From assembly GCF_000306235.2 (NCBI RefSeq), contig NZ_AKWZ02000011.1, positions 62,001 through 126,000 on the forward strand: DNA of 64,000 bases. Reading direction: 5' to 3'. This document shows, one piece after another, positions 1 through 8,936 of this stretch. The DNA is from Leptospira fainei serovar Hurstbridge str. BUT 6. GTDB taxonomy: Bacteria > Spirochaetota > Leptospiria > Leptospirales > Leptospiraceae. Positions within the stretch are counted from its first letter, which is position 1, and the number at the start of each line of letters is the position of its first letter. The position numbers and the translations under genes are program-made. The notes beneath the pieces were generated by a model. The model was not told the DNA's origin. It did not search any database and saw only the letters and a list, made by a program, of their open reading frames with translations.

Positions 1-166
1 TTATAGCCTCGACTTTATTATTCTCCAAGATGGACAAGGCCTTTATCCCGTCCGAAGCTTCATATACCGTATAGCCGTCTCCTTGCAAACGGACTCTCAA
101 TATCTTAAGATTCATCGGTTGGTCGTCGACTATCAGTATTGAAATCGGTTCCTCGAGTGCGTTCAT
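1..166 (-). CDS. Response regulator receiver protein, 3' end beyond window
   Basis: Partial gene. The start codon is at 166 on the minus strand and the frame runs open to base 1, about 55 codons. The visible N-terminus has the beta-1 strand and acidic pair of a CheY-like receiver (ILIVDDQP), followed by the Asn/Leu-rich helix 1 (MNLKILRVRL). The phosphoacceptor Asp lies outside the window, so any output domain is unknown. It begins 2 bases after the stop of the next receiver gene, so it is the fourth gene of a kinase-receiver-receiver-receiver run transcribed leftwards. Confidence 0.85.
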   Translation of the reverse strand, partial: MNALEEPISILIVDDQPMNLKILRVRLQGDGYTVYEASDGIKALSILENNKVEAI

Positions 167-168
167 AG

Positions 169-585
169 TTAGAACTCCGTCTCGAAATGGAGGTCTATTA
201 AATTCTTCTGATGACGCATTTTAAAATCGCGTTTAGTATCTTCGATCGCCTTAGATAGAAATCGAGTATCGATCGGCTTTACCATATATGCCGAACAGCC
301 GGCTTTCAAAGCTTCAAAGCGCGTATATCGATCCGGGTAAGACGTAATTGCTATGATCGGTATCTGGCAAACGTTCCGGTCGTTCCTAATCATCCGAGCT
401 AAAGCAAATCCATCTATTCCCGGCAACGAAAGATCTAATAGTATTAGCGTGGGACGGTTCGTTTGCAACGTCTCCCATGCTTCTTTAACCCCCCGCGCTT
501 TCGAAACATTATAGCCGGCGTACGAGAGTACGACATGCGCTAACTTCATTTGCACTAAGTCATCTTCAACGATCAGAATATTCAT
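169..585 (-). CDS. Stand-alone response regulator receiver
   Basis: A single CheY-like receiver domain with no output domain. The acidic pocket (ILIVEDD), the phosphoacceptor Asp in LLDLSLPG, the conserved Thr/Ser of AITSYP and the Lys of MVKPID are all visible, so it should accept phosphate. The likely donor is the PAS histidine kinase two genes upstream. An in-frame GTG at 606 would add seven residues. I chose the ATG at 585 because it gives the usual receiver N-terminus, but neither start has a clear Shine-Dalgarno. With no effector domain it probably acts in a phosphorelay or by protein contact. Confidence 0.88.
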   Translation of the reverse strand: MNILIVEDDLVQMKLAHVVLSYAGYNVSKARGVKEAWETLQTNRPTLILLDLSLPGIDGFALARMIRNDRNVCQIPIIAITSYPDRYTRFEALKAGCSAYMVKPIDTRFLSKAIEDTKRDFKMRHQKNLIDLHFETEF

Positions 586-627
586 AAAATTATCAGGACT
601 CGGCACATTAATGCGGAAAATATATCA

Positions 628-1008
628 TCAATCATGGCGAACATTTCCTAAAAATCCAATCACCTGTGAAGGGAAGATTCGCGTGTTTATCGGTTTAGTG
701 ATATATCCGATACAGCCCGACTGAAACGCTTTTTCTTGATCCCCTTTCATAGCGTACGAAGTTAGGGCGACTATCGGGATATGTTTAGTTTTGTTATTTT
801 CTTTAAGCAATTTTGTAAGAGTAAGCCCGTCCATACCGGGCAATTCGATATCCATTAATATAATATCCGGCAGAAACATTTCTAAATTATGCAATGTGTC
901 TTCCGCATCGATCGCGCTTATAATTTCGAAGCCGGCCGATTTTAGTACATTACAAGCCAATTTTAAATTGGTCGGATTATCGTCGACTATCAGGACTTTC
1001 GCGTTCAT
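628..1008 (-). CDS. Stand-alone response regulator receiver
   Basis: A 126-residue CheY-like receiver spanning the whole protein. Visible landmarks are [10 protein letters not shown] at the N-terminus, the phosphoacceptor Asp53 in [17 protein letters not shown] for the switch Thr, and the TKPIN lysine near residue 105. Its start codon overlaps the last codons of the upstream histidine kinase by 4 bases, so the two are translationally coupled and this is the most direct candidate partner of that kinase. No DNA-binding or enzymatic output domain follows. Confidence 0.9.
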   Translation of the reverse strand: MNAKVLIVDDNPTNLKLACNVLKSAGFEIISAIDAEDTLHNLEMFLPDIILMDIELPGMDGLTLTKLLKENNKTKHIPIVALTSYAMKGDQEKAFQSGCIGYITKPINTRIFPSQVIGFLGNVRHD

Positions 1009-3197
1009 AAGGCTTGGCTCGTATCAAGGACTCTAGGTAAGTTAATCGTAAACGTGGAACCTTTCCCGAGTTCGCTTTCTATCGCGATGGATCCTTGTAG
1101 TAGCTCGACAAATCTTTTTGTTAGCGCAAGACCGAGACCCGTCCCTTGGTATTGGCGATTCATTCCGGAATCTAATTGCTGGAACTCCTTAAATAAACGA
1201 CTTAAATCCTCTTCCTTGATTCCTATTCCGGTATCCTTGACTTGAATTTCCAGTCGATCGAGATTAATAAAGGATGAATAAATCTCCACTTTTCCCTTTT
1301 CTTGCGTAAATTTTACGGCATTGGAAAGCAGATTGAATAGGATTTGTTTAAATCGTTGGTGGTCAAGGGTTACATCGTCATTTCCGTTCGAAATAACTTT
1401 GCTGATATCTATTTGCTTTTCGTGAGCGAGAGTAGAAACGATCGCGATGGCGTCTTCTATCGCATTTGCAACCGAGAACGTTTCCGGAAAAAGTTCCATT
1501 TTACCGGCTTCAACCTTCGACAAATCGAGGACATCATTTATCAGATTCAACAAATGTCTTCCGCTTTGCAGCACATCTTCAAGATATTCCTTTTGCTCGC
1601 CGTTCAATTTTCCCGGCTTCTCGTCTAGAAGGAATTCGGAAAAACCGATGATCGCATTTAGGGGAGTACGTAATTCATGCGACATGCTGGCAAGGAATTC
1701 GCTTTTCAGACGACTCGCCTCTTGAAGTTTTTGCTCGAACCGTTTTCGCTCGGTTACGTCCCGGATAGCGCTGGAAACGAATAGTCCCTCTTCGGTTTCA
1801 AGCGGACTAAGACTGATCTCTACAGGAAATTCCGTACCGTTTTTACGAATCCCCAACAGTTCGAGATTGGCCCCCATAGCCCGAACTTTCGGATTCGAAA
1901 AAAAATCAGTTCGATGTCTCGGATGTACCTCTCGAAATTTCTCCGGGATTAATATTTCGATCTTTTGTCCCAATAGTTCGTCTCTTTCCCAGCCGAACAA
2001 TTTTAATGCTTGCGAATTAACTAATACGATGCTTCCGGTACGATCCACTATCACCATGGCATCCGGTGCGCTTTCCAATAGATCTTTAAATTTTTGCTCG
2101 GCCTTTTTTCTATCGGTAATATCGCGAATTGCACCCGTTACGAGTGTTCCTTCTTCCGTTTCAAGAGGACTTAGACTGATTTCAACCGGGAATTCGGTAC
2201 CGTCTTTTCGTCTCGCAAAAAGCTCCTGCTCCGCGCCCATAGATCTAGCGATAGGGCGCGTAAAAAAGCCGTTTCGATAAATCTGATGATTTGCGTGAAA
2301 GCGATCCGGAACGAGAATTTCGACTTCTTCTCCTAAAAGCTCTTCTCGTTTGTATCCGAATATTTTTTCAGTCTGAGAATTGACTAAGATTATCCTGCCA
2401 TCTTTTCCGACGATGACCATCGCGTCCGGAGCAGATTCGAGAAGACCGCGAAACTTTTGCTCCGCTTTTTTCCGGTCGGTTATATCGCGCACTGCGCTCA
2501 TAACCATCATACCTTCATCCGTCTCTATCGGGCTAATGCTGATTTCGACAGGGAATTCTTCTCCGGACTTACGAAGGCCGTATAATTCCAAACCCGCGCC
2601 CATGGTTCGGTTTCTTGGTTGAACAAAAAAGCCGGCACGATGGTTTAAATGATTTTTTCGGAACCTTTCCGGAAGAAGGATCTCAATTGGCTGACCTATT
2701 AGTTCGGTTATTTTATAGCCGAATGTTCGCTCAGCTTGGGCATTCGCAAGAACGATTCGACCGGTTATATTTACCATTACGATCGCATCAGGCGTCAAAT
2801 CAAGAAAGTGGCTATATTTCGCTTCGACTAATTTGGCGTCTCGAAGCACTTTCAAACCGGTTACGTCCTTTTTTGCGGAAAGAAAGTACATTAGTTTATT
2901 ATTATCGTCAAATACACCTTTAGTGGATGCACTCACGTGAACCAACGAGCCGTCCTTTTTCCTTCGAACCGATTCGTAGACCACAAGACCCCGATCCAAG
3001 GCTTCGCGATAAATTTTCTGTTCTTCCTCCCTTCGATCTATCGGGAAAATAAGATCGGTCACTAATTTTCCGACCGCCTCCTCTTCCGAATAATCGAATA
3101 TCACCTCCGCCGCCCGATTCCAATCCAAAACCCTTCCGTCCAAGTTCGTCGTAATGATCGCATCCGGCGTCGTTTTAAATAATTCTGAAGTATCCAT
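1005..3197 (-). CDS. Four-PAS sensor histidine kinase
   Basis: A 730-residue soluble-looking histidine kinase. Four PAS/PAC modules occupy roughly residues 1-118, 127-243, 248-366 and 369-485. Modules 2-4 are close copies of each other (each has a VLVN-S/A-Q core and a [13 protein letters not shown] strand), a recent internal duplication. The dimerisation/phosphotransfer helix carries SHELRTPLN with His507, and the C-terminal ATPase has the N box (NLLSNAVKF), DTGIGI and GTGLGLAL. No membrane segment or signal peptide is seen, so it should sense a cytoplasmic cue, perhaps redox or oxygen through bound cofactor; that is not readable from sequence. It heads a run of three receiver genes. Confidence 0.93.
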   Translation of the reverse strand: MDTSELFKTTPDAIITTNLDGRVLDWNRAAEVIFDYSEEEAVGKLVTDLIFPIDRREEEQKIYREALDRGLVVYESVRRKKDGSLVHVSASTKGVFDDNNKLMYFLSAKKDVTGLKVLRDAKLVEAKYSHFLDLTPDAIVMVNITGRIVLANAQAERTFGYKITELIGQPIEILLPERFRKNHLNHRAGFFVQPRNRTMGAGLELYGLRKSGEEFPVEISISPIETDEGMMVMSAVRDITDRKKAEQKFRGLLESAPDAMVIVGKDGRIILVNSQTEKIFGYKREELLGEEVEILVPDRFHANHQIYRNGFFTRPIARSMGAEQELFARRKDGTEFPVEISLSPLETEEGTLVTGAIRDITDRKKAEQKFKDLLESAPDAMVIVDRTGSIVLVNSQALKLFGWERDELLGQKIEILIPEKFREVHPRHRTDFFSNPKVRAMGANLELLGIRKNGTEFPVEISLSPLETEEGLFVSSAIRDVTERKRFEQKLQEASRLKSEFLASMSHELRTPLNAIIGFSEFLLDEKPGKLNGEQKEYLEDVLQSGRHLLNLINDVLDLSKVEAGKMELFPETFSVANAIEDAIAIVSTLAHEKQIDISKVISNGNDDVTLDHQRFKQILFNLLSNAVKFTQEKGKVEIYSSFINLDRLEIQVKDTGIGIKEEDLSRLFKEFQQLDSGMNRQYQGTGLGLALTKRFVELLQGSIAIESELGKGSTFTINLPRVLDTSQAL

Positions 3198-3725
3198 ATA
3201 TCCGAACGACCTTTTGACCTAACGAAAAATACCTACATCTCGGCCTTGTTGCTAAAATTTAAGCAACCAATCTGCAAATCAGAGTAAACTACGAAATTGA
3301 AACTATCAATTAAAATATTATATACTTAATCATTAATTAATTTATTATTATTTATTTTTAGAATTCCCGGACTAGTGATTTTGATCGGTCTAAATTCCAG
3401 GAATAGCCGAGTGATAGAACATAACGTTCGTTTACTAAACAGGGCGCAGCCGCTCCCGCCTGCAAAAACTTCCGCGAAGATTCTTTACCTTATCGAATGC
3501 GTTTGCGCTTACGGTTTGAAATTAACGGACACAGAATGGAAAATTATCATATATAAACATTTGATTACACATGGATTTTTATGAAATTATCGATACTTTA
3601 ATTTTATAAAACCTTAAAATATTGATTCCAATTTTGAAACCGTTGTAGATAAATTAGGATCGAAAATACGCACCGGCAATTCTTTAAGAAGGATCGAATT
3701 GCGGCTCGAATTTTCGGGAGATTTC
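3198..3725. other. Non-coding gap between divergent kinase and permease genes
   Basis: About 530 bases separate two divergent genes. A very A+T-rich stretch lies at about 3300-3360 and would suit promoters in both directions. A 69-codon frame (3375-3584) has no ribosome-binding site and no recognisable motif, and was not called. No convincing hairpin or repeat was seen. Confidence 0.5.
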
Positions 3726-4709
3726 ATGGATATTCATGCCATTACCGAGAATGTGCTAAATCCGCCCGTTCTTTTCTTCTTTTTAGGGATGGGCGCCATT
3801 CTTTTTAAATCCGACCTCGCTATTCCCGATCAAATCGGAAAGTTCTTTTCAATTTATCTGATGTTCGCCATCGGGCTCAAGGGAGGACATGAATTATTTA
3901 AAACGCCGTTTACCGACGAGCATCTTTATGTCCTCATAGCCTGCGCAATTATGGCGACTGCAATTCCCGTTTACGCATACTATATCTTAAAAATGAAATT
4001 AGACCGTCCTAACTCCGCCGCGTTGGCCGGTTCGTTCGGCTCGATTAGTGCAGTAACTTTCGTCACGGCCGGCGCTTTTTTACGCAATATCGGACAGGAA
4101 TACGGCGGATTCATCGTGGCGGGAATGGCATTGATGGAATCTCCCGCGATTATTGTCGCCGTTTTGCTAGATCGGGTGAATAGAACTCGGGAAGCAGGGA
4201 TCGGGGAGGCGGGCTTTTCATGGAAAAGCCTTTTGCATGAGGCTTTCTTCGGCTATTCCATATATCTGCTCTTAGGTTCCCTTTTTGTAGGATACTTTAC
4301 AGGGGAATCCGGATGGAAGAAAGAATCCCCTTTTTCCGAGAATTTATTCCAAGGAATTTTAACATTATTCCTTTTGGATATGGGGATTTCAGCGGCGAAG
4401 CGATTCAAAGAAATACGGAAGGTTGGCGTATTTCTGATAACAGCGACTCTCTCGATCATGGCAATTAACGTTATATTGGGTGCGACTTTGGTAAAAATAA
4501 TAGATATGCCGATCGGAGACGGTTTAATGTTTCTCATACTTTGCGCGTCCGCATCTTATATTGCGGTTCCGGCTGCGATGAAAGATTCCATCCCCGAAGC
4601 GAATCCGAGTATCTATCTGACCGTAGCTTTGTCAGTGGTTTTCCCGATCAATATTATCGTCGGTATACCTCTATATTATTATATTCTAACTATTATTCTC
4701 GGAAAGTGA
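3726..4709 (+). CDS. SbtA-like sodium-dependent bicarbonate permease
   Basis: A 327-residue integral membrane protein of the SbtA family (formerly DUF897). The first helix reads LNPPVLFFFLGMGAILFKSD, and FAIGLKGGHEL follows; both are typical of the family. About ten hydrophobic segments in two similar halves are visible. Cyanobacterial SbtA proteins are somewhat longer and co-transport Na+ and HCO3-; here the substrate is inferred from family only. The ATG at 3726 is preferred over a TTG at 3699 because GGGAG lies 5 bases before it. No SbtB (PII-like) partner gene is adjacent. It converges on the NHL lipoprotein gene with a 26-base gap. Confidence 0.85.
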   Translation: MDIHAITENVLNPPVLFFFLGMGAILFKSDLAIPDQIGKFFSIYLMFAIGLKGGHELFKTPFTDEHLYVLIACAIMATAIPVYAYYILKMKLDRPNSAALAGSFGSISAVTFVTAGAFLRNIGQEYGGFIVAGMALMESPAIIVAVLLDRVNRTREAGIGEAGFSWKSLLHEAFFGYSIYLLLGSLFVGYFTGESGWKKESPFSENLFQGILTLFLLDMGISAAKRFKEIRKVGVFLITATLSIMAINVILGATLVKIIDMPIGDGLMFLILCASASYIAVPAAMKDSIPEANPSIYLTVALSVVFPINIIVGIPLYYYILTIILGK

Positions 4710-4735
4710 AAATTGGAAGAGCGTTACTTCACGAA

Positions 4736-5968
4736 TTACGGATAAAAAAGTACCCGATTTAAACTGTAATCGGTCACCCAAAGCTGCCCGCAAGGAGCGA
4801 CTGTTACATCAAAAGGGTTTACCGTCGTCGAGGCAGAAGCCGTAAGATTAGGATTAAAAGAAACGTAGTCCGGTTCGCCCAAAACATTATCCGCATTCAT
4901 TCCATTTGAGAACGGAGGAGAGTAATGAGTGACTCGACGGAACTGCCCGTCGGTTACCCACATTCCTCCTTTCGAATCGAGCGAAACTCCGCTCGGAGCC
5001 CAAAGTGCATTCCCGGTATTGATCCCGTTGAGCGTACTCGTAAAGTTCGTGGAACCTACTACTATATTCGCATTCATTCCATTGGTAAAAGGGGTAGAGT
5101 AGTGTAAGACTCGAGAATTTCCGGTATCAGAAACCCAAACTCCGCCGCTGGAATCGACTTTGACCGAAGCTGGCCCGCCCAAATTCGAGGCAGTAGGAGG
5201 GCTGCCTGCGGCTCCAGTGGTAAAATTCGGTTGCCCGAGAACTCGATCCGCGGACATTCCACTGGTTAAAGGAGCAGAGAAATGCAAGACCCTAAAGTTT
5301 GCATAATCAACTACCCAAAGCCCACCCGAAGCGTCGACGGTAACTCCGGATGGATTGTTCAATAATGCATTCGTTGTTCCATTTACACCGGTAGTTCCGA
5401 TTACTATATTTGCACTTCCGCCAGTCGTAATTCCGTTCGGGAAATGCAGTACCCGATGATTCGTTCCATCCGCGACCCATAAACCTCCGGATGAATCCAG
5501 GGCTATCCCCCCTGGAACTTTAAATTGGTTTAATGCTGTTCCGGAAACCCCGCCCAAGATGATATCCGGATTCCCTCCGGACGCGATAGTGGATGGAAAA
5601 TGCAAAACCCTATTGTTTGAACCATCCGCGACCCAAATTCCTCCGTTGGAATCGGCGGCGATTCCTTGGGGGCTATTCAATCGATTCGAGGCCGAACCGA
5701 AGGAACTGCTCACGTAATCCGATTGGCCGAGCACGATCGTAGCGCTTTCTCCTAAAGTCAACACAGGCTGGGTGGCGCAGGAGGAAGCAGCGGGTCGATT
5801 TTCAAGGATGAGCGAAAGTAAAAATCCGGCTCCGTGACTCATGTCGATGCTCAGAGGCAGAGCTTTATTGCACCCGTAAAATAAAGATGTAAAGACAACC
5901 GGTAGGACGACCGCTAAGACCTGTCGAAATTGCAGCAAGAGATACCGACCGAAAGACCCGTTTTTCAT
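4736..5968 (-). CDS. NHL-repeat beta-propeller lipoprotein
   Basis: A secreted protein with six NHL-type repeats of about 55-60 residues, each containing GG(L/V/M)WV(A/S/T)D...NRVLH(F/Y); the last ends exactly at the C-terminus (NRVLFYP), so a six-bladed propeller is likely. The N-terminus has basic residues, a hydrophobic stretch and a Cys in SLFYGC, fitting a relaxed spirochaetal lipobox. The repeats are also visible as near-direct DNA repeats. ATG 5968 was chosen; a GTG at 5983 is possible with AGG further upstream. NHL propellers usually bind proteins or ligands; no enzymatic residues were recognised, so function is unknown. Confidence 0.85.
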   Translation of the reverse strand: MKNGSFGRYLLLQFRQVLAVVLPVVFTSLFYGCNKALPLSIDMSHGAGFLLSLILENRPAASSCATQPVLTLGESATIVLGQSDYVSSSFGSASNRLNSPQGIAADSNGGIWVADGSNNRVLHFPSTIASGGNPDIILGGVSGTALNQFKVPGGIALDSSGGLWVADGTNHRVLHFPNGITTGGSANIVIGTTGVNGTTNALLNNPSGVTVDASGGLWVVDYANFRVLHFSAPLTSGMSADRVLGQPNFTTGAAGSPPTASNLGGPASVKVDSSGGVWVSDTGNSRVLHYSTPFTNGMNANIVVGSTNFTSTLNGINTGNALWAPSGVSLDSKGGMWVTDGQFRRVTHYSPPFSNGMNADNVLGEPDYVSFNPNLTASASTTVNPFDVTVAPCGQLWVTDYSLNRVLFYP

Positions 5969-6178
5969 TTCACATAACAACACGATAAGTTACCTGCTGA
6001 ACGATTCAGGATAATTAACAATTGAGACAGAAAAAATTGAGAAGAAATCTTGGAAATTCGCCCGGATTTTAGAGTTGGTTCATCTTCGCGTCATTATGAC
6101 GGTTTGCATTAAGCGCGCGGATACACCGTTAGAAGCGTTTTTTGGACCTCTAAAATCGCGGGAAAATTCTATTGGATA

Positions 6179-6205
6179 TGTCGAGACCTTCTAAATCGCT
6201 ACGAC
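6179..6205 (+). promoter_or_regulatory. Candidate ECF42 sigma promoter
   Basis: TGTCGA at 6179-6184 is followed after 17 bases by CGAC at 6202-6205. This matches the target motif I remember for ECF42-group sigma factors (TGTCGA in the -35, CGAC/CGTC-like in the -10). It lies about 49 bases before the first ATG of the operon encoding such a sigma factor, so autoregulation is likely. The motif comparison is from memory; the elements and spacing are read directly. Confidence 0.65.
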
Positions 6206-6253
6206 TATCCATAGACGCGTTCAATTAAATGCGTCACCTAAAGGAGTAAATCA

Positions 6254-6655
6254 ATGAAGTACATATTAATGATGCAATTCCCGGTTGTAGACTGGAAAAC
6301 GAGCAATTTAGGCACTTGGCCACCGGAAGATGTTAAGAGAAATATCGATTTCTTAGGCCGTTTCAATACGGAGCTTCGTAATTCAGGAGAGCTGGTAAGC
6401 GTAGAGGCTCTAGTGGGCCCGGAAGAAATAAAAATTATACGGGCAAAAAAGGACGGATCGCCGGCAATTACTGACGGACCCTTCCCCGAATCAAAAGAGT
6501 TTCTAGCGGGCTATTGGATCGTCGACGTGGATAGTCCGGAACGCGCATATGAAATTGCGGCAAGCGCATCGGCAATGCCAGGGAAGGGTGGAACTCCCGC
6601 GAATATTCCGATAGAAGTGCGCGCAGTGATGAATATTCCGAACGGCGATCTCTAA
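6254..6655 (+). CDS. YCII-related (DGPF) domain protein
   Basis: A 133-residue single-domain protein of the YCII/DGPF family, with MKYILMM at the N-terminus and the signature TDGPFPESKEFLAGYWIVDVDS around residues 74-95. AAGGAG lies 8 bases before the ATG. Such proteins have a ferredoxin-like fold and are regular neighbours and targets of ECF42 sigma factors, exactly the arrangement here, two genes upstream of the sigma gene. Catalytic activity is not established for the family; a role in handling a reactive small molecule is only a guess. First gene of a three-gene operon. Confidence 0.92.
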   Translation: MKYILMMQFPVVDWKTSNLGTWPPEDVKRNIDFLGRFNTELRNSGELVSVEALVGPEEIKIIRAKKDGSPAITDGPFPESKEFLAGYWIVDVDSPERAYEIAASASAMPGKGGTPANIPIEVRAVMNIPNGDL

Positions 6656-6679
6656 GAGCGATAAAGGAGATTTCAATAC

Positions 6680-7660
6680 ATGAAAAATGGAAACTCATCG
6701 TTCGGTTTCATACTTAAGAACCGCAAGAAAGTATGGATCCCTATCGCTTTATTTATTTTAGTATTCGTCTTACCGGCAGGAGGTCTTTGGGATGCCAGCA
6801 ATCAGTTACTTTTTCCGGTTTGGAGAGGAGTAACGAAGGACTTGTCCGTTTGCAAAGAGGAAACCGCAAAGTATTGGGGAAGAGAATGCGGTAATCTTCG
6901 GAACACTCATGAGTTCAAATTTAGCGAAGTCAAAATCGGATCGGTTAGCGGCTATGAATTGCCGGGTTGGCTAATCGTTGCGGCGGAAAATGGAATGGCG
7001 CCTGCGAATGCCGGCATCTTGCTGATCCACGGCGGGGGCGGGGACAGACGGGAAGTTACGAAATACATTCGGTTTTTTTTAAGCCGTAAATTCGATGTTC
7101 TCACGTTCGATCTTTCCTGCCATGGTGAAGCTTATTGCGCGGTTCCGGGTTTGACATACGGACATCGGGAATCGAGGGATGTGCTCGCCGGATATCGTTA
7201 CCTCTCGGATAGATATTCAAAAGTATATGCGATGGGTTCTTCAGTAGGAGCAGCGTCGATTTTGATCGCGATGCCAGATATGCCCAAACTAGCTGCGGTG
7301 ATTGCGGAGAATCCGATCTTCAATTTTCAACGATTGATTATTGAATCTCCCTCTGCACCCGGATTTCTTCCAAATTGGTTCAAGAATCTCCTCGTTCAGC
7401 TTACGATGCTACGCGGGAGATTCGACGGATTACTAAGTCCCGCAAATTCCGTTCGTCTTGTCAAATCGGTGCCGATATACTTTATTCAAAGCAAAGCGGA
7501 CATGGTGAATCCTTTTAGACATACCCAGGAACTTGCAGAATTGTATGCAGGACCAAAAACGCTTTGGTTTCCGGAAATCGGAAGTCATGGCGCGATATGG
7601 GATGTCGACGCCGTCGAATATGAAAAACGGCTCGAGGATTTTCTAAAAAGAATACGATAG
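6680..7660 (+). CDS. Membrane-anchored alpha/beta hydrolase
   Basis: A 326-residue protein with one N-terminal hydrophobic segment (about residues 19-34) as signal anchor, then an alpha/beta hydrolase fold. The oxyanion loop HGGGGD is near residue 117, the nucleophile elbow GSSVGA gives Ser188, and Asp274 (SKADMVNP) and His303 (GSHGAIW) complete the expected triad. Substrate unknown; the fold resembles prolyl-oligopeptidase-like esterases such as BEM46/YtmA types. AAAGGAG precedes the ATG. It sits 24 bases after the DGPF gene and 3 bases before the sigma factor gene, so it is probably in the same regulon. Confidence 0.88.
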   Translation: MKNGNSSFGFILKNRKKVWIPIALFILVFVLPAGGLWDASNQLLFPVWRGVTKDLSVCKEETAKYWGRECGNLRNTHEFKFSEVKIGSVSGYELPGWLIVAAENGMAPANAGILLIHGGGGDRREVTKYIRFFLSRKFDVLTFDLSCHGEAYCAVPGLTYGHRESRDVLAGYRYLSDRYSKVYAMGSSVGAASILIAMPDMPKLAAVIAENPIFNFQRLIIESPSAPGFLPNWFKNLLVQLTMLRGRFDGLLSPANSVRLVKSVPIYFIQSKADMVNPFRHTQELAELYAGPKTLWFPEIGSHGAIWDVDAVEYEKRLEDFLKRIR

Positions 7661-7663
7661 CCG

Positions 7664-8917
7664 ATGAGGAAAGAATCTACCCGTGACAATTTGCTCGGAG
7701 AACTTGCGCCACAGGTTCTGGGCGCGGTGATCCGACGATTCGGGGATTTCTCCGCAGCCGAAGACGCAGTGCAGGAGGCTTTATTAGCTGCCGCTATGCA
7801 ATGGCCTTTGGAGGGAACGCCGAAAAATCCGCGTGGATGGTTGATCCAAGTCGCTTCCCGTCGTATGATCGATCATATACGGAGCGAACTTGCGCGACGA
7901 AGACGAGAAGAAGCTTGGATTCAGGAAGAACCGTACGAAGAATCGACGGTAGAATTACGGGATTCGACGGACGTTCGAGGCCAAGACGACACATTGATAT
8001 TATTGTTTATGTGTTGCCATCCGGTACTCAACTCTTCGTCTGCGATTGCACTTACATTACGTGCCGTCGGAGGTTTAACGACGGCTGAAATCGCAAACGC
8101 CTTTCTGGTGCCGGAAGCGACGATGGCACAGCGAATCAGCCGGGCAAAGAAGCGAATTAAAGATTCGGGCATTCGATTCGATTTACCTTCCGATAAGGAA
8201 AGATCGGAACGGTTGGACTCCGTTTTGCACGTTCTATACTTGATCTTTAATGAAGGCTATGCGAGCAGTATAGGTCCAAATTTGCAACGTTGCGATCTTT
8301 CGAACGAAGCGATACGGCTTACACGGGCAGTTCATAATCTTCTTCCGACTGACGGAGAGGTTACAGGCCTTCTTTCATTAATGCTATTGACCGACGCCCG
8401 ACGTACAGCTCGCACCGGTCCGGAAGGCGAGTTGATTCCGCTTGCGGAGCAGAATCGAACTTTATGGGATCGGGATGCAATTACGGAAGGAATCAGATTG
8501 ATAAGTGAAGCACTTTCGAGAGGATCGATCGGAGCTTATCAACTCCAGGCCGCAATTGCAGCCATTCATGACGAAGCCTTACGTTCCGAGGATACCGATT
8601 GGCAACAAATCTTAGCTCTTTACGGTTTACTTAAGCGTATGTCCGATAATCCTATGGTTACTCTCAATCATGCAATCGCGGCAGCTATGGTCCAAGGACC
8701 GAATATCGGTCTCGAATTATTGACGACTTTGGATGCCGATAAGCGACTTGCCGAACATTATCGGCTCGATGCCGTTCGCGGGCATCTAAACGAGATGGCA
8801 GGGAACCGTCAGGCTGCAATTAAACATTATCTTACGGCCGCCGGAAAAACAACGAGTGTTCCGGAGCGAAACTATCTAAACACCCAAGCCTCTCGACTCG
8901 CTTCCTTGAATAAATAG
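7664..8917 (+). CDS. ECF42-type RNA polymerase sigma factor with C-terminal extension
   Basis: A 417-residue sigma-70 family protein. Sigma region 2 covers about residues 15-90 (FGDFSAAEDAVQEALLAA; the RGWLIQVASRRMIDHIR helix), and region 4 about 125-180 contains the helix-turn-helix GLTTAEIANAFLVPEATMAQRISRAKKRI, typical of the ECF42 group. The remaining 230 residues form the TPR-like C-terminal extension (DUF6596-like) that characterises the group and in known members is needed for activity. No anti-sigma gene is adjacent, as is usual for ECF42. The start lies 3 bases after the hydrolase stop, so expression is probably coupled. A matching promoter precedes the operon. Confidence 0.93.
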   Translation: MRKESTRDNLLGELAPQVLGAVIRRFGDFSAAEDAVQEALLAAAMQWPLEGTPKNPRGWLIQVASRRMIDHIRSELARRRREEAWIQEEPYEESTVELRDSTDVRGQDDTLILLFMCCHPVLNSSSAIALTLRAVGGLTTAEIANAFLVPEATMAQRISRAKKRIKDSGIRFDLPSDKERSERLDSVLHVLYLIFNEGYASSIGPNLQRCDLSNEAIRLTRAVHNLLPTDGEVTGLLSLMLLTDARRTARTGPEGELIPLAEQNRTLWDRDAITEGIRLISEALSRGSIGAYQLQAAIAAIHDEALRSEDTDWQQILALYGLLKRMSDNPMVTLNHAIAAAMVQGPNIGLELLTTLDADKRLAEHYRLDAVRGHLNEMAGNRQAAIKHYLTAAGKTTSVPERNYLNTQASRLASLNK

Positions 8918-8936
8918 GAAACGTTCCCATGAGCAA

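Noticed and set aside
3375..3584. 69-codon plus-strand frame in the gap before the bicarbonate permease
   Set aside because: No ribosome-binding site, no motif, and in an A+T-rich promoter region; chance frame more likely.
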